From positions 186,001 through 250,000 of the forward strand of contig NZ_JPZL01000003.1 of the NCBI RefSeq assembly GCF_000759345.1: DNA of 64,000 bases, written 5' to 3'. This DNA comes from Litchfieldella xinjiangensis (GTDB lineage Bacteria; Pseudomonadota; Gammaproteobacteria; Pseudomonadales; Halomonadaceae). This document shows positions 19,440 through 28,620 of this stretch, piece by piece; the stretch's first letter is position 1, and every line of letters starts with the position of its first letter. Both the position numbers and the translations under genes were made by a program. The notes beneath the pieces were generated by a model. That model did no database searches and was not told where the DNA came from. It saw only the letters and a program-made list of their open reading frames with translations.

Positions 19440-19544
19440 GCATGCCAGGCCCATGAGCCAAGCTAATCAGTCCCTTCGTTCTCGACCGCCAGCACACGTT
19501 GCTGGCGGTTGGTTTCTAGCCGCACAAGAGGCAATGCTCTGCAA

Positions 19545-20441
19545 ATGACTCCCTATCGGCGTGGTCTCGTCATGGTGTTCACAGGTATCGTCTTCCTCAG
19601 TTTCGATGGCCTGTTGATACGGCTCGCCGGCACGGAGGGCTGGACCATCGTGTTCTGGCGCGGCCTGTTCATGTTCGGTGCGCTTGGCCTGGTCGGCTGC
19701 CTGGGAAACCGGCTGGCCACGCTACGAAGCCACCCCAAGGCTTCACTGGCATCCGCCGTGCTCCTCGGCCTGATTTCCATTTTCTTCGTGCTTGCCATCA
19801 TGCACGCCAGCGTGGCCAATGTTGTCGTCATCCTGAGCGCAGCGCCATTATTTGCCGCCCTGTTTTCGCGCCTGTTCCTGCATGAGAAGGTGCCGTATCG
19901 CACACTGTTGGCGATCGTCGCATGCATGGTCGGCATGCTGCTGGTCTTCATGGGCTCGGAGACTGGCGGCATGCTCGAAGGCAACCTGTATGCCCTGGCA
20001 GCCGCTGCCGCCGTGGGCGGCAACCTGACCTTGCTGCGCCGCTACCCCACGATCGATCGCATACCGCTCATTGCCGGAGGCGGCATTCTGGCAGCAGTGG
20101 TTGCATTGCCCATGGCCACCGCCCCCCTGGCACTCGGCGGGCAAAGCTATGCCGTGCTGGCCCTCATGGGGCTGGTTCAGATGCCGCTGGCAACCGTGCT
20201 CATCAACAGCGCGACTCGCTATCTGCCCTCGGCCGAGGTGGCGCTGTTCTACCTCGTCGAGACCGTGCTTGGCACGCTCTGGGTCTGGTGGCTTCTAGGA
20301 GAGTCACCCACGGCATCGAGCTTGCTCGGCGGTAGCGTGATCATCATGACACTGCTGGTTCATGCATGGTTTGGATTGCGCAGGGAAGGCAAGAACGTAC
20401 GGCTTCGCAAAGACTGTGTCCCAATGAAAAGCCCCACCTGA
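19545..20441 (+). CDS. EamA/DMT-superfamily membrane transporter
   Basis: A ten-segment protein (298 residues) built from two EamA repeats, each of five helices. The first repeat opens with GLVMVFTGIVFLSFDGLLIR and contains the typical FWRGLFMFGAL block; the second ends with ALFYLVETVLGTLWVWWLLGE. Members export or import small metabolites; the substrate cannot be read from the sequence. The ATG at 19545 starts at the first helix; an in-frame TTG 36 bases earlier is possible. It lies 105 bases behind the symporter on the same strand and runs tail-to-tail into etfB. Whether it belongs to the betaine regulon is uncertain. Confidence 0.8.
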   Translation: MTPYRRGLVMVFTGIVFLSFDGLLIRLAGTEGWTIVFWRGLFMFGALGLVGCLGNRLATLRSHPKASLASAVLLGLISIFFVLAIMHASVANVVVILSAAPLFAALFSRLFLHEKVPYRTLLAIVACMVGMLLVFMGSETGGMLEGNLYALAAAAAVGGNLTLLRRYPTIDRIPLIAGGGILAAVVALPMATAPLALGGQSYAVLALMGLVQMPLATVLINSATRYLPSAEVALFYLVETVLGTLWVWWLLGESPTASSLLGGSVIIMTLLVHAWFGLRREGKNVRLRKDCVPMKSPT

Positions 20442-20454
20442 ACCGCGGCGGGGC
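20427..20454 (-). terminator. Hairpin terminating the dgc-etf operon
   Basis: GCCCCACC (20431-20438) pairs with GGCGGGGC (20447-20454) with one mismatch. Read on the minus strand the stem is followed by TTTT. It lies inside the 3' end of the EamA gene. Confidence 0.5.
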
Positions 20455-20485
20455 AAAACCACTCTTACTAGCCAGGCTGTCACCG

Positions 20486-21295
20486 TCAGCGCAGCACGTC
20501 TTCTTCCTTGAGCAGCTTAAAGATCGCTTCGGCCCCCTGCTCCGGCGATACATCGCTAAGTACTTGTCCGCTGCCGCCCTCCGCCTTGGCCGCTGCCGCC
20601 TTGAAGCGATCTCGGGCCGAGGCCGACTTGACGATCTTGAGCCGCTTGGGGCGCTTACGGGCCGTCTGCATATGCCACTGTGCCTGCAGTTCGTCGGGCA
20701 TACTGGAACAGGCGCGAGCAGCAAGCTCACCGCGTCGCGCCGGGCCAAAGGCACTCTGGCGCGCAGGCGGTGCATTGCTATCCACTGTCGCGATGGCTGG
20801 CAGGCGCACCCGCAAGCGTCGACGCTTTCCTCGCGGCAACGCCTGCAATACCGTCGCCACGCCATGCTCGATGGATTCCACTTGGGCCAGGCCATTGATC
20901 ACCGGCCACCCTAGTGCCTCGGCCAGTAAATACGGCACCAGACCCGAACCTTCCCCCACCTCGGCACGCGAGCCTGTAAAGACCAGCTGCGGCGCGGCGT
21001 CACGCAGTGAAGTGACCAATGCCGGGACGATATCGGCGTTTGAGGCCTGCTTGATCACATTGATCTCGTCGATGCCCATGCCGAGATAGCCGCGCAGGGC
21101 CTCCTCGTTGTCATCGTCATTTCCACCTGCATGAACCAGACGAATGGCGGCGTCATCCAAGGAGAGCGCCATTTCCACCGCCCGGGCATCCTGGTCGGCG
21201 CGCCTTGCTCGTGCGGTCAACGGATGGCGACCTATCGACACCAGCACGGCTACCTGGAGCCCGGCATGACTCGACGACGTGGCGTTATGCGGCAT
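20486..21295 (-). CDS. etfB: Electron transfer flavoprotein beta subunit of dimethylglycine catabolism
   Basis: Beta subunit (269 residues) of a dedicated electron transfer flavoprotein. The adenine-nucleotide-binding ETF fold is visible: LQVAVLVSIGRHPL at the start, then DDAAIRLVHAGG, the GIDEINVI loop and LVFTGSRAEVGEGSGLVPYLLAEALGW. The C-terminal half is divergent and ends in a recognition-like helix. The chosen start at 21295 has a GGAG ribosome site and overlaps etfA by 11 bases. Context: it is the last gene of dgcA-dgcB-etfA-etfB and probably carries electrons from dimethylglycine oxidation towards the quinone pool. Confidence 0.87.
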   Translation of the reverse strand: MPHNATSSSHAGLQVAVLVSIGRHPLTARARRADQDARAVEMALSLDDAAIRLVHAGGNDDDNEEALRGYLGMGIDEINVIKQASNADIVPALVTSLRDAAPQLVFTGSRAEVGEGSGLVPYLLAEALGWPVINGLAQVESIEHGVATVLQALPRGKRRRLRVRLPAIATVDSNAPPARQSAFGPARRGELAARACSSMPDELQAQWHMQTARKRPKRLKIVKSASARDRFKAAAAKAEGGSGQVLSDVSPEQGAEAIFKLLKEEDVLR

Positions 21296-22568
21296 CGCGA
21301 TTCTCCTGCTGTTGTTCCCGGTAGTGTTCAATATGCGCCACCAGTGCGGCGAGAATCTCACCGGCATCGCCGATCACGGCGAGATCGGCACGCTTGACCA
21401 TGTCGCATCCCTCGTTGAGGTTGATGGCAACGACCTTGTCGCAGCTCTGGATGCCTTGCAGATGCTGGATGGCCCCCGAGATACCCACCGCCACGTAGAC
21501 CCGCGCTGATACCCAGGTGCCGGTCGCCCCAACCTGCCGGTCTCGCGGCATGTATCCGTCATCGACCGCGACGCGCGACGCACCCTCGGTCGCGCCGAGC
21601 ACCTGAGCGGCGTGATGATAGCCCTCCCAGTCCTTGACACCGTTGCCGGCCGATAGAATGAACTCCGCCTCGGCCAGCGACACACTGGCCGGGTCGACGG
21701 CGACCTCGCCCAGGTCCTCGATGCGCCCGAGTACGTCGGGCAGTGCCTGGTTCAGCCTGACCGCCTGGGTGGCATGGCGCGTCTCGCTGACCGGCTCGGC
21801 GCACTCCGCCAACGCCAGGGCCACGCGCGGCAGGTCGCGCGTAATATCCTTCGTGCCTGCGGCACCGCGTGCCGTGCAGCGCCAGCCGGTGTCGCTGTCG
21901 ACATCTGCCTCGACCTGCCAGACCTGGGTTGCCGGACGCTCACCCAGCCGCGCGGCCAGTCGCCGGCCCAGTTCGCCCCCACCGAGCGAGGAATCGGGCA
22001 GCAACCAGTAGCGTGGTGCCAGCTCGCGTTCGACGCTCTGCAGCGCGGCGATACGCAGTTCCGACAGGTAGCCAGACGATTCTGCGTCCTCCATAGGCAG
22101 CAAGCGATCGACACCGGCCTCGTCGAACGTGGTTTCCTTGTGCGCGCCGAAGACAATCGCCAGCACCGCCCCTGGCCGTTCGGGATCGGCATCGGCCAGT
22201 TGCCGGGCCAGCCCCAACACGTCACGATCATGCGACGACAACCGTCCCCCCGGCAGATCGGGCACCACGGCGACAAGAAAGTGCGGTGTCTCGATCTCGA
22301 CGCGGCGACGCGTGTCCTTGGGCTGCGCCTGACGGCCTCCGGGCTGGGTCGCGGCCTGTTGCGCGCCACTGCGATCGATGCGCTTGATACCGTTGGGCCC
22401 AGTGAAGCCTACGGCATGCGGATTGCGGCGTGTCAGTCCACTGGGGCCTATCCATTCGCTGGGCGAAGCGCCCCCGCACAATTCCGCAAGCACCTCGGAA
22501 TGCTCGGGGTGCAGGCGATTGCGTGCAATCCATTCCTTGCGTGGATCACGACGAACGATATCGCTCAT
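21285..22568 (-). CDS. etfA: Electron transfer flavoprotein alpha subunit of dimethylglycine catabolism
   Basis: Alpha subunit (427 residues), about 110 residues longer than housekeeping EtfA because of an N-terminal extension rich in basic and polar residues (1-90). The FAD domain is conserved at the C-terminus: RQVGATGTWVSARVYVAVG, ISGAIQHLQGIQSCDKVVAI and the NLNEGCDMVKRADLAVIGD block. In standard EtfA the last motif carries DPEAPIF; here it is NEGCDM, a substitution next to the flavin. It overlaps dgcB by four bases (ATGA) and etfB by eleven, so translation is coupled. The extension is known in betaine-linked ETF alpha proteins; its purpose is not established. Confidence 0.88.
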   Translation of the reverse strand: MSDIVRRDPRKEWIARNRLHPEHSEVLAELCGGASPSEWIGPSGLTRRNPHAVGFTGPNGIKRIDRSGAQQAATQPGGRQAQPKDTRRRVEIETPHFLVAVVPDLPGGRLSSHDRDVLGLARQLADADPERPGAVLAIVFGAHKETTFDEAGVDRLLPMEDAESSGYLSELRIAALQSVERELAPRYWLLPDSSLGGGELGRRLAARLGERPATQVWQVEADVDSDTGWRCTARGAAGTKDITRDLPRVALALAECAEPVSETRHATQAVRLNQALPDVLGRIEDLGEVAVDPASVSLAEAEFILSAGNGVKDWEGYHHAAQVLGATEGASRVAVDDGYMPRDRQVGATGTWVSARVYVAVGISGAIQHLQGIQSCDKVVAINLNEGCDMVKRADLAVIGDAGEILAALVAHIEHYREQQQENRDAA

Positions 22569-24571
22569 AGCGTCACCTCTTCCTCGGCGCGACGTGCCTT
22601 GCCAGCTGCCTCATCCCGCGATGTACTTTCCGCCGAGTCATCCTCGATCAACGCATCGGCGACCAGCTCAGCGATGTCCTTGATCTCGGCCCGCGGCTCC
22701 ACCACTCCCTCGAGCATGGCCGTGCATTGCGGACATCCCACGGCGACCAGCTCGGCGCCGGTCTCGCGTACATCGTTCATGCGCATGTCGGGAATACGCT
22801 GCTTGCCGGGAATATCGGTAATGGGCGCCCCACCGCCGCCGCCGCAGCAGCGCGACCGGTAGCCCGAGCGAGCCATTTCCTCGACCTCGATCCCGAGCGC
22901 CCTGAGCACGTCGCGCGGCGCTTCGTATTCACCGTTGTAGCGCCCCAGATAGCACGGATCGTGATAGGTCACGGTACCGCCCTTCCAGGCTTTCAGGGAC
23001 AGTTTGCCCTCCTCGAGCAGGCGATTGAGATAAGTGCTGTGATGGTAGACCTCGTAATTCCCGCCTAACTCACCGTATTCGTTCTTGAGCACATGGAAAC
23101 TGTGCGGATCGCAGGTGACGATACGCGCAAAGCGATACTGCCCCAGGGTGGCGATGTTGCGCTTGGCCAGCGACTGGAAGGTCGCCTCGTCGCCCAGACG
23201 GCGCGCCACGTCACCGCTGTCTCGCTCCTCGTTGCCCAGCACGGCGAAGTCGACCTGGGCGGCGCGCAGCACTTTCACCAGCGCTCGCAGGGTTCTCTGG
23301 TTGCGCATGTCGAAGACGCCGTCACCCAGCCACAGCAGCACCTCGGCTTCGCGCTTGTCGGCCATCAACGGCAGGTTGAGATCCGCTGCCCAGTGCGTGC
23401 GCGAGCCAGGGTCAAAGCCGCCGGGGTTGTCGGTCGCGATCAGGTTATCGAGCACCTCGGCCCCCTTGTTAGGGGTATTGCCATGCTCGAGCGTCAGGAA
23501 ACGGCGCATGTCCACGATGGCATCGACATGCTCGATCATCATCGGGCACTCCTCGACGCAGGCGCGGCACGTGGTGCACGACCATAGCGTCTCGGCATCG
23601 ACCAGCGCCGTGCCCCCTTTTGTGGAGGGCCGCGTCACGATCGGCCCGTGGGGTTCGCCGGCATGCTCGCCTACCGGCTTGCCCGGATAGGGGGAACCCG
23701 CATAGTGGGCATCGCTGCCACCGACCATGCCGACGACCATGTCCTGGATCAGCTTCTTGGGATTGAGGGGCTGCCCGGCAGCGAAGGCCGGACACGCCGC
23801 CTCGCAGCGTCCGCACTGCACGCAGGCATCGAAGCCCAGCAATTGGTTCCAAGCGAAATCGGCCGGTTTCTCGACGCCCAACTTTGTCGCGGGATCTTCC
23901 AGACGCAGCGCCTTGAGCCCTGTGGAGCGACCTTCGCCCCCATGCTTGTCCGAAAATCGCTCGGGGCGGCGATGAAAGGCAAGGTGAAGCGCGCCGGCAA
24001 AGGCGTGCTTCATCGGCCCCCCCCAGGTCATGCCGAAGAACAGTTCGCCCAGCCCCCAGGCCACCACGCCGGCCAGCGCCAGCGCCAGCACCCAACTGCC
24101 AAGGTCTTCCGGCAGTATGCCGGCCGTCGGCAGCGTGACCAGGAACACGCCCAGCGAAAAGGCGATCAGGCTCTTGGGCAGGCGCATCCACGGGCCCTTG
24201 GATAGGCGTGGCGGCGGGTTGCGACGACGCTTGGCGACGAACAGGCTACCGACGAACATGCAGGTCGTGGCGGCGAGCAGCGCCCAGGCCAGGATCGCGC
24301 TGTCCAGCCCAAGGCCATGCACGACGATGGCCAGCAAGGCCGCCAGCACGAAGCCGCCGGCCGTAGCGACGTGCGTGTTGGACATCGCCTTGTCGCGCGC
24401 AACGACATGGTGCAGATCGACCAGATAGCGCCGCGGCATCGCGATCAGGCCTCGGATGAGCGAAACCGGCGAGTGCCGCCCCTGGCGCCACAGGCGAACA
24501 CGGCGCACGGCACCGATCGCCGCCAGCGCCAAGGCGGAAAAGAAGAGTATTGGCAGGAGAGTGTCGAGCAT
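22565..24571 (-). CDS. dgcB: Dimethylglycine catabolism membrane Fe-S oxidoreductase
   Basis: Membrane-anchored iron-sulphur protein (668 residues) needed for dimethylglycine breakdown in pseudomonads. Four or five hydrophobic segments occupy roughly residues 1-190, followed by two 4Fe-4S motifs, CVQCGRCEAACP and CTTCRACVEECP. An HdrB-like CCG domain with HDPCYLG, SRCCGGGG and VGCPQC closes the protein. This layout fits electron transfer from a flavoprotein to quinone at the inner membrane. Two starts are possible: GTG at 24580, or the ATG three codons later at 24571, which has GAGGTGA at good distance and is preferred. It overlaps etfA by four bases; a 174-base gap separates it from dgcA. 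Confidence 0.9.
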   Translation of the reverse strand: MLDTLLPILFFSALALAAIGAVRRVRLWRQGRHSPVSLIRGLIAMPRRYLVDLHHVVARDKAMSNTHVATAGGFVLAALLAIVVHGLGLDSAILAWALLAATTCMFVGSLFVAKRRRNPPPRLSKGPWMRLPKSLIAFSLGVFLVTLPTAGILPEDLGSWVLALALAGVVAWGLGELFFGMTWGGPMKHAFAGALHLAFHRRPERFSDKHGGEGRSTGLKALRLEDPATKLGVEKPADFAWNQLLGFDACVQCGRCEAACPAFAAGQPLNPKKLIQDMVVGMVGGSDAHYAGSPYPGKPVGEHAGEPHGPIVTRPSTKGGTALVDAETLWSCTTCRACVEECPMMIEHVDAIVDMRRFLTLEHGNTPNKGAEVLDNLIATDNPGGFDPGSRTHWAADLNLPLMADKREAEVLLWLGDGVFDMRNQRTLRALVKVLRAAQVDFAVLGNEERDSGDVARRLGDEATFQSLAKRNIATLGQYRFARIVTCDPHSFHVLKNEYGELGGNYEVYHHSTYLNRLLEEGKLSLKAWKGGTVTYHDPCYLGRYNGEYEAPRDVLRALGIEVEEMARSGYRSRCCGGGGGAPITDIPGKQRIPDMRMNDVRETGAELVAVGCPQCTAMLEGVVEPRAEIKDIAELVADALIEDDSAESTSRDEAAGKARRAEEEVTL

Positions 24572-24745
24572 GATGCTCACCTCGTCTCAGGAGCAACCGT
24601 TGGCTTTGGCATCGGGGCTGTCCCGGCGGTAGACCTCTGCGAGGGCGCTGTGAACCCATCCCTGGGCGCTACATTTGCCATCCTTGGCAAATGACCCTCG
24701 CTGCGACCTGCCCCCGACGCCCCTCATCGTGCAGCTATCGCTCAG

Positions 24746-26818
24746 TCAGAAGTCTTTGCATAACCGCAGGGCATCATAGATCGCGGCGTGCGTATTGCGT
24801 GGCGCCGTGCAATCGCCCAGCCGGAACAGCAAGAAACCCTCGCCACTCTCCGACAGGCACGGCTGTGGCTGTATCGCGTACAGCGCCTCGATATCGATCT
24901 GCCCCTTGTTGCGTGACTGCCCCTTGAGGGCGTAGTACAACGATTCGTCGGGGCGCACGCCGTTCTCGACGACGATCTGATCGACAACGCGCTCTTCCTG
25001 GGCACCGGTGTATTCGTTCTCCAATACCGCCACCAGCGAGTCGCCTTCGCGATACACCTTATGGAGCGCCAGGTCGGAGGTCATGATCACCTCCTTCTCG
25101 TAGAGGCTGCGGTAATAGGTCGGGAAGGTGGTGCCCCCCACTGCGGCGCCGGGCTTGATGTCGTCGGTCACGATCTCGACCTTGGCGCCCTTGTCGGCCA
25201 AATAGTCGGCCGCCGATACGCCGGCAAATTCGCAGATGGTGTCGTAGATCAGCACGTTCTTGCCCGGCTCTACGGCGCCACTGAGGATGTCCCAGGTGCT
25301 GACCACCAGGCTCTCCTCGCGCGACTCGGCATACCCCCATTCGGGCACCTGCGACAGGAACGGCTGGCCGCCGGTCGCCAATATCACGATATCCGGGCGC
25401 AGGTCGGCGATCGTCGCCTCGTCGGCGCGGGTCCCCAGGCGCTGATCGACACCGAGACGTGCCAGCTCCAGCTGATACCAGCGGGTAATCCCGGCGATCT
25501 GGTCACGCTGCGGTGCCTTGGAGGCCAGCGTGATCTGGCCGCCGAGTTGCTCGGCCGCTTCGAACAGCGTGACGTCGTGGCCGCGCTCGGCACTGACACG
25601 CGCCGCCTCCATGCCGCCGGGGCCGCCGCCGACCACGACCACCTTGCGCTTGGGCCCCTCACTCTTCTCGACGATGTGCGGAACGCCCATGTATTCGCGC
25701 GAGGTCGCTGCGTTCTGGATGCACAGCACGTCGAGCCCCTGATATTGGCGGTCGATGCAGTAGTTGGCCCCCACGCACTGCTTGATCTGGTCGACCTGGT
25801 CCATCTTGATCTTGGCGATGAAGTGCGGATCGGCGATATGGGCGCGGGTCATGCCCACCAGATCGACGTAACCCCCTTCAAGGATGCGCTGCGCCTGGTT
25901 GGGGTCCTTGATGTTCTGGGCATGAATCACCGGTACGCTGACCACTTCCTTGATACCTGCCGCCAGGTGCAGGAAGGGCTCCGGCGGATAGGCCATGTTG
26001 GGGATCACGTTGGCCAGCGTATTGTGGGTGTCGCAGCCCGAGCCGACCACGCCGAAGAAATCGACCATTCCGGTCGCGTCGTAGTAAGCCGCGATCTGCT
26101 TCATGTCGTCATGGGTCAAGCCGTCCGGGTGGAATTCATCGCCCGTGATGCGCATGCCAACCACGAAATCGTCGCCAACCTCGGCGCGCACCGCCTTGAG
26201 CACCTCCATGCCAAAACGCATGCGGTTCTCGAAGCTGCCGCCCCATTCGTCGGTCCGCTTGTTGACGCGCGGGCTCCAGAACTGGTCGATCAGGTGCTGG
26301 TGAACGGCTGAAAGCTCAACGCCATCCAGCCCGCCTTCCTTGGCGCGCCGCGCCGCCTGGGCGAAGTCGCCGACGATGCGCCAGATATCCTCTTCCTCGA
26401 TGGTCTTGCAGGTCGAGCGGTGCACCGGCTCGCGAATGCCCGACGGCGACAGCAGGGTCGACCAGTCGAAGCCGTCCCAGCGCGAGCGGCGGCCCATGTG
26501 GGTAATCTGGATCATGATCTTGCCGCCGTGCTTGTGCACCGCGTCGGCAAGATTCTGGAAATGCGGAATGATGCGATCCGTGGACAGGTTGACCGAACTC
26601 CACCAGGCCTGCGGGCTATCGATGGAGACCACCGAAGAACCGCCACAGATGCACAGGCCACAGCCGCCCTTCGCCTTCTCTTCGTAGTATTTGACGTAGC
26701 GCTCGGTGGTCATGCCGCCGTCGGTCGCATAGACCTCGGCGTGGGCGGTGCTGACCACTCGGTTACGGATAGTCTGGTTGCCGATCTGGATCGGCTGGAA
26801 TAGCGCCTCGAAAGCCAT
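24746..26818 (-). CDS. dgcA: Dimethylglycine demethylase, OYE/TMADH-like flavoprotein
   Basis: Catalytic flavoprotein (690 residues) that demethylates dimethylglycine to sarcosine. It has the trimethylamine dehydrogenase layout: an FMN TIM barrel (residues 1-345), an iron-sulphur loop, then ADP/FAD-binding domains (VVVVGGGPGGMEAARVSAERG near residue 390). The iron-sulphur loop reads C348-x2-A351-x2-C354-x11-C366. In trimethylamine dehydrogenase the A351 position is a cysteine, so one of four cluster ligands is missing here. A substitution near the substrate pocket is also plausible but not assessed. The start at 26818 has AGGA eleven bases upstream and lies 11 bases after the DUF5943 gene, with which it is co-transcribed. 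Confidence 0.9.
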   Translation of the reverse strand: MAFEALFQPIQIGNQTIRNRVVSTAHAEVYATDGGMTTERYVKYYEEKAKGGCGLCICGGSSVVSIDSPQAWWSSVNLSTDRIIPHFQNLADAVHKHGGKIMIQITHMGRRSRWDGFDWSTLLSPSGIREPVHRSTCKTIEEEDIWRIVGDFAQAARRAKEGGLDGVELSAVHQHLIDQFWSPRVNKRTDEWGGSFENRMRFGMEVLKAVRAEVGDDFVVGMRITGDEFHPDGLTHDDMKQIAAYYDATGMVDFFGVVGSGCDTHNTLANVIPNMAYPPEPFLHLAAGIKEVVSVPVIHAQNIKDPNQAQRILEGGYVDLVGMTRAHIADPHFIAKIKMDQVDQIKQCVGANYCIDRQYQGLDVLCIQNAATSREYMGVPHIVEKSEGPKRKVVVVGGGPGGMEAARVSAERGHDVTLFEAAEQLGGQITLASKAPQRDQIAGITRWYQLELARLGVDQRLGTRADEATIADLRPDIVILATGGQPFLSQVPEWGYAESREESLVVSTWDILSGAVEPGKNVLIYDTICEFAGVSAADYLADKGAKVEIVTDDIKPGAAVGGTTFPTYYRSLYEKEVIMTSDLALHKVYREGDSLVAVLENEYTGAQEERVVDQIVVENGVRPDESLYYALKGQSRNKGQIDIEALYAIQPQPCLSESGEGFLLFRLGDCTAPRNTHAAIYDALRLCKDF

Positions 26819-26829
26819 CTCGACAATCC

Positions 26830-27363
26830 TCAGTTGGCAGGAGTAACAACAAACAGGCCATGGTCGCAGCCTTCTTCGGCGGCGCTTTGGACCTGCTCGG
26901 CGACGGTGCGCAGTTCGCTGCCCCGGGCGCTGAGGATCTGGTCCATGGCGCCGGCGAACCAGCCGGTGAACATGTACTCGACCTTTCTGCCCACCTTGCC
27001 GAGCTGGTAGACGAACGCACTGTTTTCCAGGCGCACCCGTGCCGTCCCCGCCTCCAGGTCGATCTGTTCGGTAATGAACCTGCCCCAGCCACGCTGCGAC
27101 AGGCGCGTCATATAGTGCTCGAACACCTCGACGCCGCTCAGGCCGTGCAGCTCGGCTTCCTTCTCGCACCAGTGCCAGGCACTCTTGTATCCGGCGTCGT
27201 AGAGGATCTTGGCGTACGTATCGGCACCCAGCGCCTCTTCAACGGCAACGTGATTGTTGATGAAAAAGTGGCGCGGCACGTAGAGCATCGGCAGCGCATC
27301 GGTGGTCCATACGCCGGTTTCCGAGTCCACTTCGATGGGCAGTTCGGGGGCCATCTTGGTCAC
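26830..27363 (-). CDS. DUF5943 / 4-vinyl-reductase-like protein of the dimethylglycine operon
   Basis: A 177-residue cytoplasmic protein with no known activity, found beside dgcA in many betaine users. It has a compact alpha/beta fold resembling V4R domains: MLYVPRHFFINNH at the start, KILYDAGYKSAWHWCEKEAE, and a late hydrophobic FTGWFAGAMDQIL block. The start is a GTG at 27363 with GGAG seven bases upstream; the ATG three codons later is too far from that site. It directly precedes dgcA (11-base gap), so a role in DgcA maturation, small-ligand sensing or complex assembly is plausible, but this is inference only. Confidence 0.75.
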   Translation of the reverse strand: MTKMAPELPIEVDSETGVWTTDALPMLYVPRHFFINNHVAVEEALGADTYAKILYDAGYKSAWHWCEKEAELHGLSGVEVFEHYMTRLSQRGWGRFITEQIDLEAGTARVRLENSAFVYQLGKVGRKVEYMFTGWFAGAMDQILSARGSELRTVAEQVQSAAEEGCDHGLFVVTPAN

Positions 27364-27544
27364 GGTCTAACTCCTCGAAATCGTTGTTCTTGGCACTTGT
27401 GAGTCGCGCATGAGTCCGGGCCGTCATGAGCGCAGCGGGAACAAGGCGCGAAGTTGGGAGAAAGCGGAGTGGACAAGGTGTCCATGAGCATTTCGAACGA
27501 CTTCGCAACACAGTAACCGCCAGCGCAATAGGCCCGCAGGTCGG

Positions 27545-28522
27545 TTAAGAACCCCATACCTCTTTCAAAACGCGCACCCAGTTCTCGCCCATAATCTTGC
27601 GCACCTGGGTCTCGGAGAGGCCGCGCTTGAGCAGCGCCTCGGTCAGGTTGGGGAACTCGCCGATGGTGCGGATGCCTTCCGGATTGACGATCTTGCCGAA
27701 GTTGGTCAGGCGGCGGGCGTAGCCCTTGTCGTGGGTCAGCCACTCGAAGAACGACTGGTCGTGCCCCTGGGTGAAGTCGGTGCCGATACCGATGGCATCC
27801 TCGCCGACGATGTTCATCACGTATTCGATGGCCTCGCAGTAGTCGTCGATGGTCGAGTCGACGCCCTTCTTGAGGAACGGGGTGAACATCGTGACGCCCA
27901 CGAAGCCGCCATGATCGGCAATGAACTTGAGTTCCTCGTCGGACTTGTTGCGCGGGTGCTCCTTGAGGCCGGAGGGCAGGCAATGCGAGTAGCAGACCGG
28001 TTTTTGTGATTCGAGGATGACTTCCTCGGAAGTCTTGGCGCCGACATGGGACAGGTCGCACATGACGCCGACACGGTTCATCTCGGCGACGATCTCGCGG
28101 CCGAAACCGGACAGGCCACCGTCACGCTCGTAGCAGCCAGTACCGACGAGATTCTGGGTGTTGTAGCACATCTGCACGATGCCCACGCCGAGCTGCTTGA
28201 AGACCTCGACGTAGCCGATCTGATCCTCGAAGGCATGGGCATTCTGGAATCCGTAGATGATGCCGGTCTTGCCTTCTTCCTTGGCCCGGGTGATGTCTGC
28301 CGTGGTGCGCACCGTACGGACCAGGTCGCTGCACTCGGCCATCAACGTGTTGGAAGCCACGATGTTATCGACCGTGGCCTGGAAACCTTCCCACACCGAC
28401 ACGGTGCAATTGGCCGCGGTCAGACCGCCCCGGCGCATGTCCTCGAGCAGTTCACGGTTCCATTTGGCGATGATCAGGCCATCGATGACGATGGCATCGT
28501 CGTGCAGTTCGGCAGGGGTCAT
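27545..28522 (-). CDS. M19 (membrane dipeptidase) family protein with altered metal site
   Basis: A 325-residue amidohydrolase-fold protein usually annotated as dipeptidase. Zinc ligands of renal dipeptidase that can be recognised here are H159 (CDLSHVG), H180 (VCYSHC) and the general D249 (GIGTDFTQ). However the N-terminal H-x-D motif is replaced by L16-I-I18 in VIDGLIIAKW, and the bridging glutamate of the VEGG-type motif is absent from IIYGFQNAHAF. A normal binuclear peptidase site therefore cannot form. There is no signal peptide, unlike secreted dipeptidases. It lies at the promoter end of the dgc cluster, 181 bases before the DUF5943 gene. A function on a betaine-derived amide or a structural role is possible; peptide hydrolysis is doubtful. 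Confidence 0.8.
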   Translation of the reverse strand: MTPAELHDDAIVIDGLIIAKWNRELLEDMRRGGLTAANCTVSVWEGFQATVDNIVASNTLMAECSDLVRTVRTTADITRAKEEGKTGIIYGFQNAHAFEDQIGYVEVFKQLGVGIVQMCYNTQNLVGTGCYERDGGLSGFGREIVAEMNRVGVMCDLSHVGAKTSEEVILESQKPVCYSHCLPSGLKEHPRNKSDEELKFIADHGGFVGVTMFTPFLKKGVDSTIDDYCEAIEYVMNIVGEDAIGIGTDFTQGHDQSFFEWLTHDKGYARRLTNFGKIVNPEGIRTIGEFPNLTEALLKRGLSETQVRKIMGENWVRVLKEVWGS

Positions 28523-28620
28523 GGCGACGCTCCAAGCGGTGACTTATGCGAGGAGCATAGCCCTGCCTCGATACCGCTCGGCTCTTGGAAGCGACGGCGA
28601 AAATTCCAAAAACGTCATAA

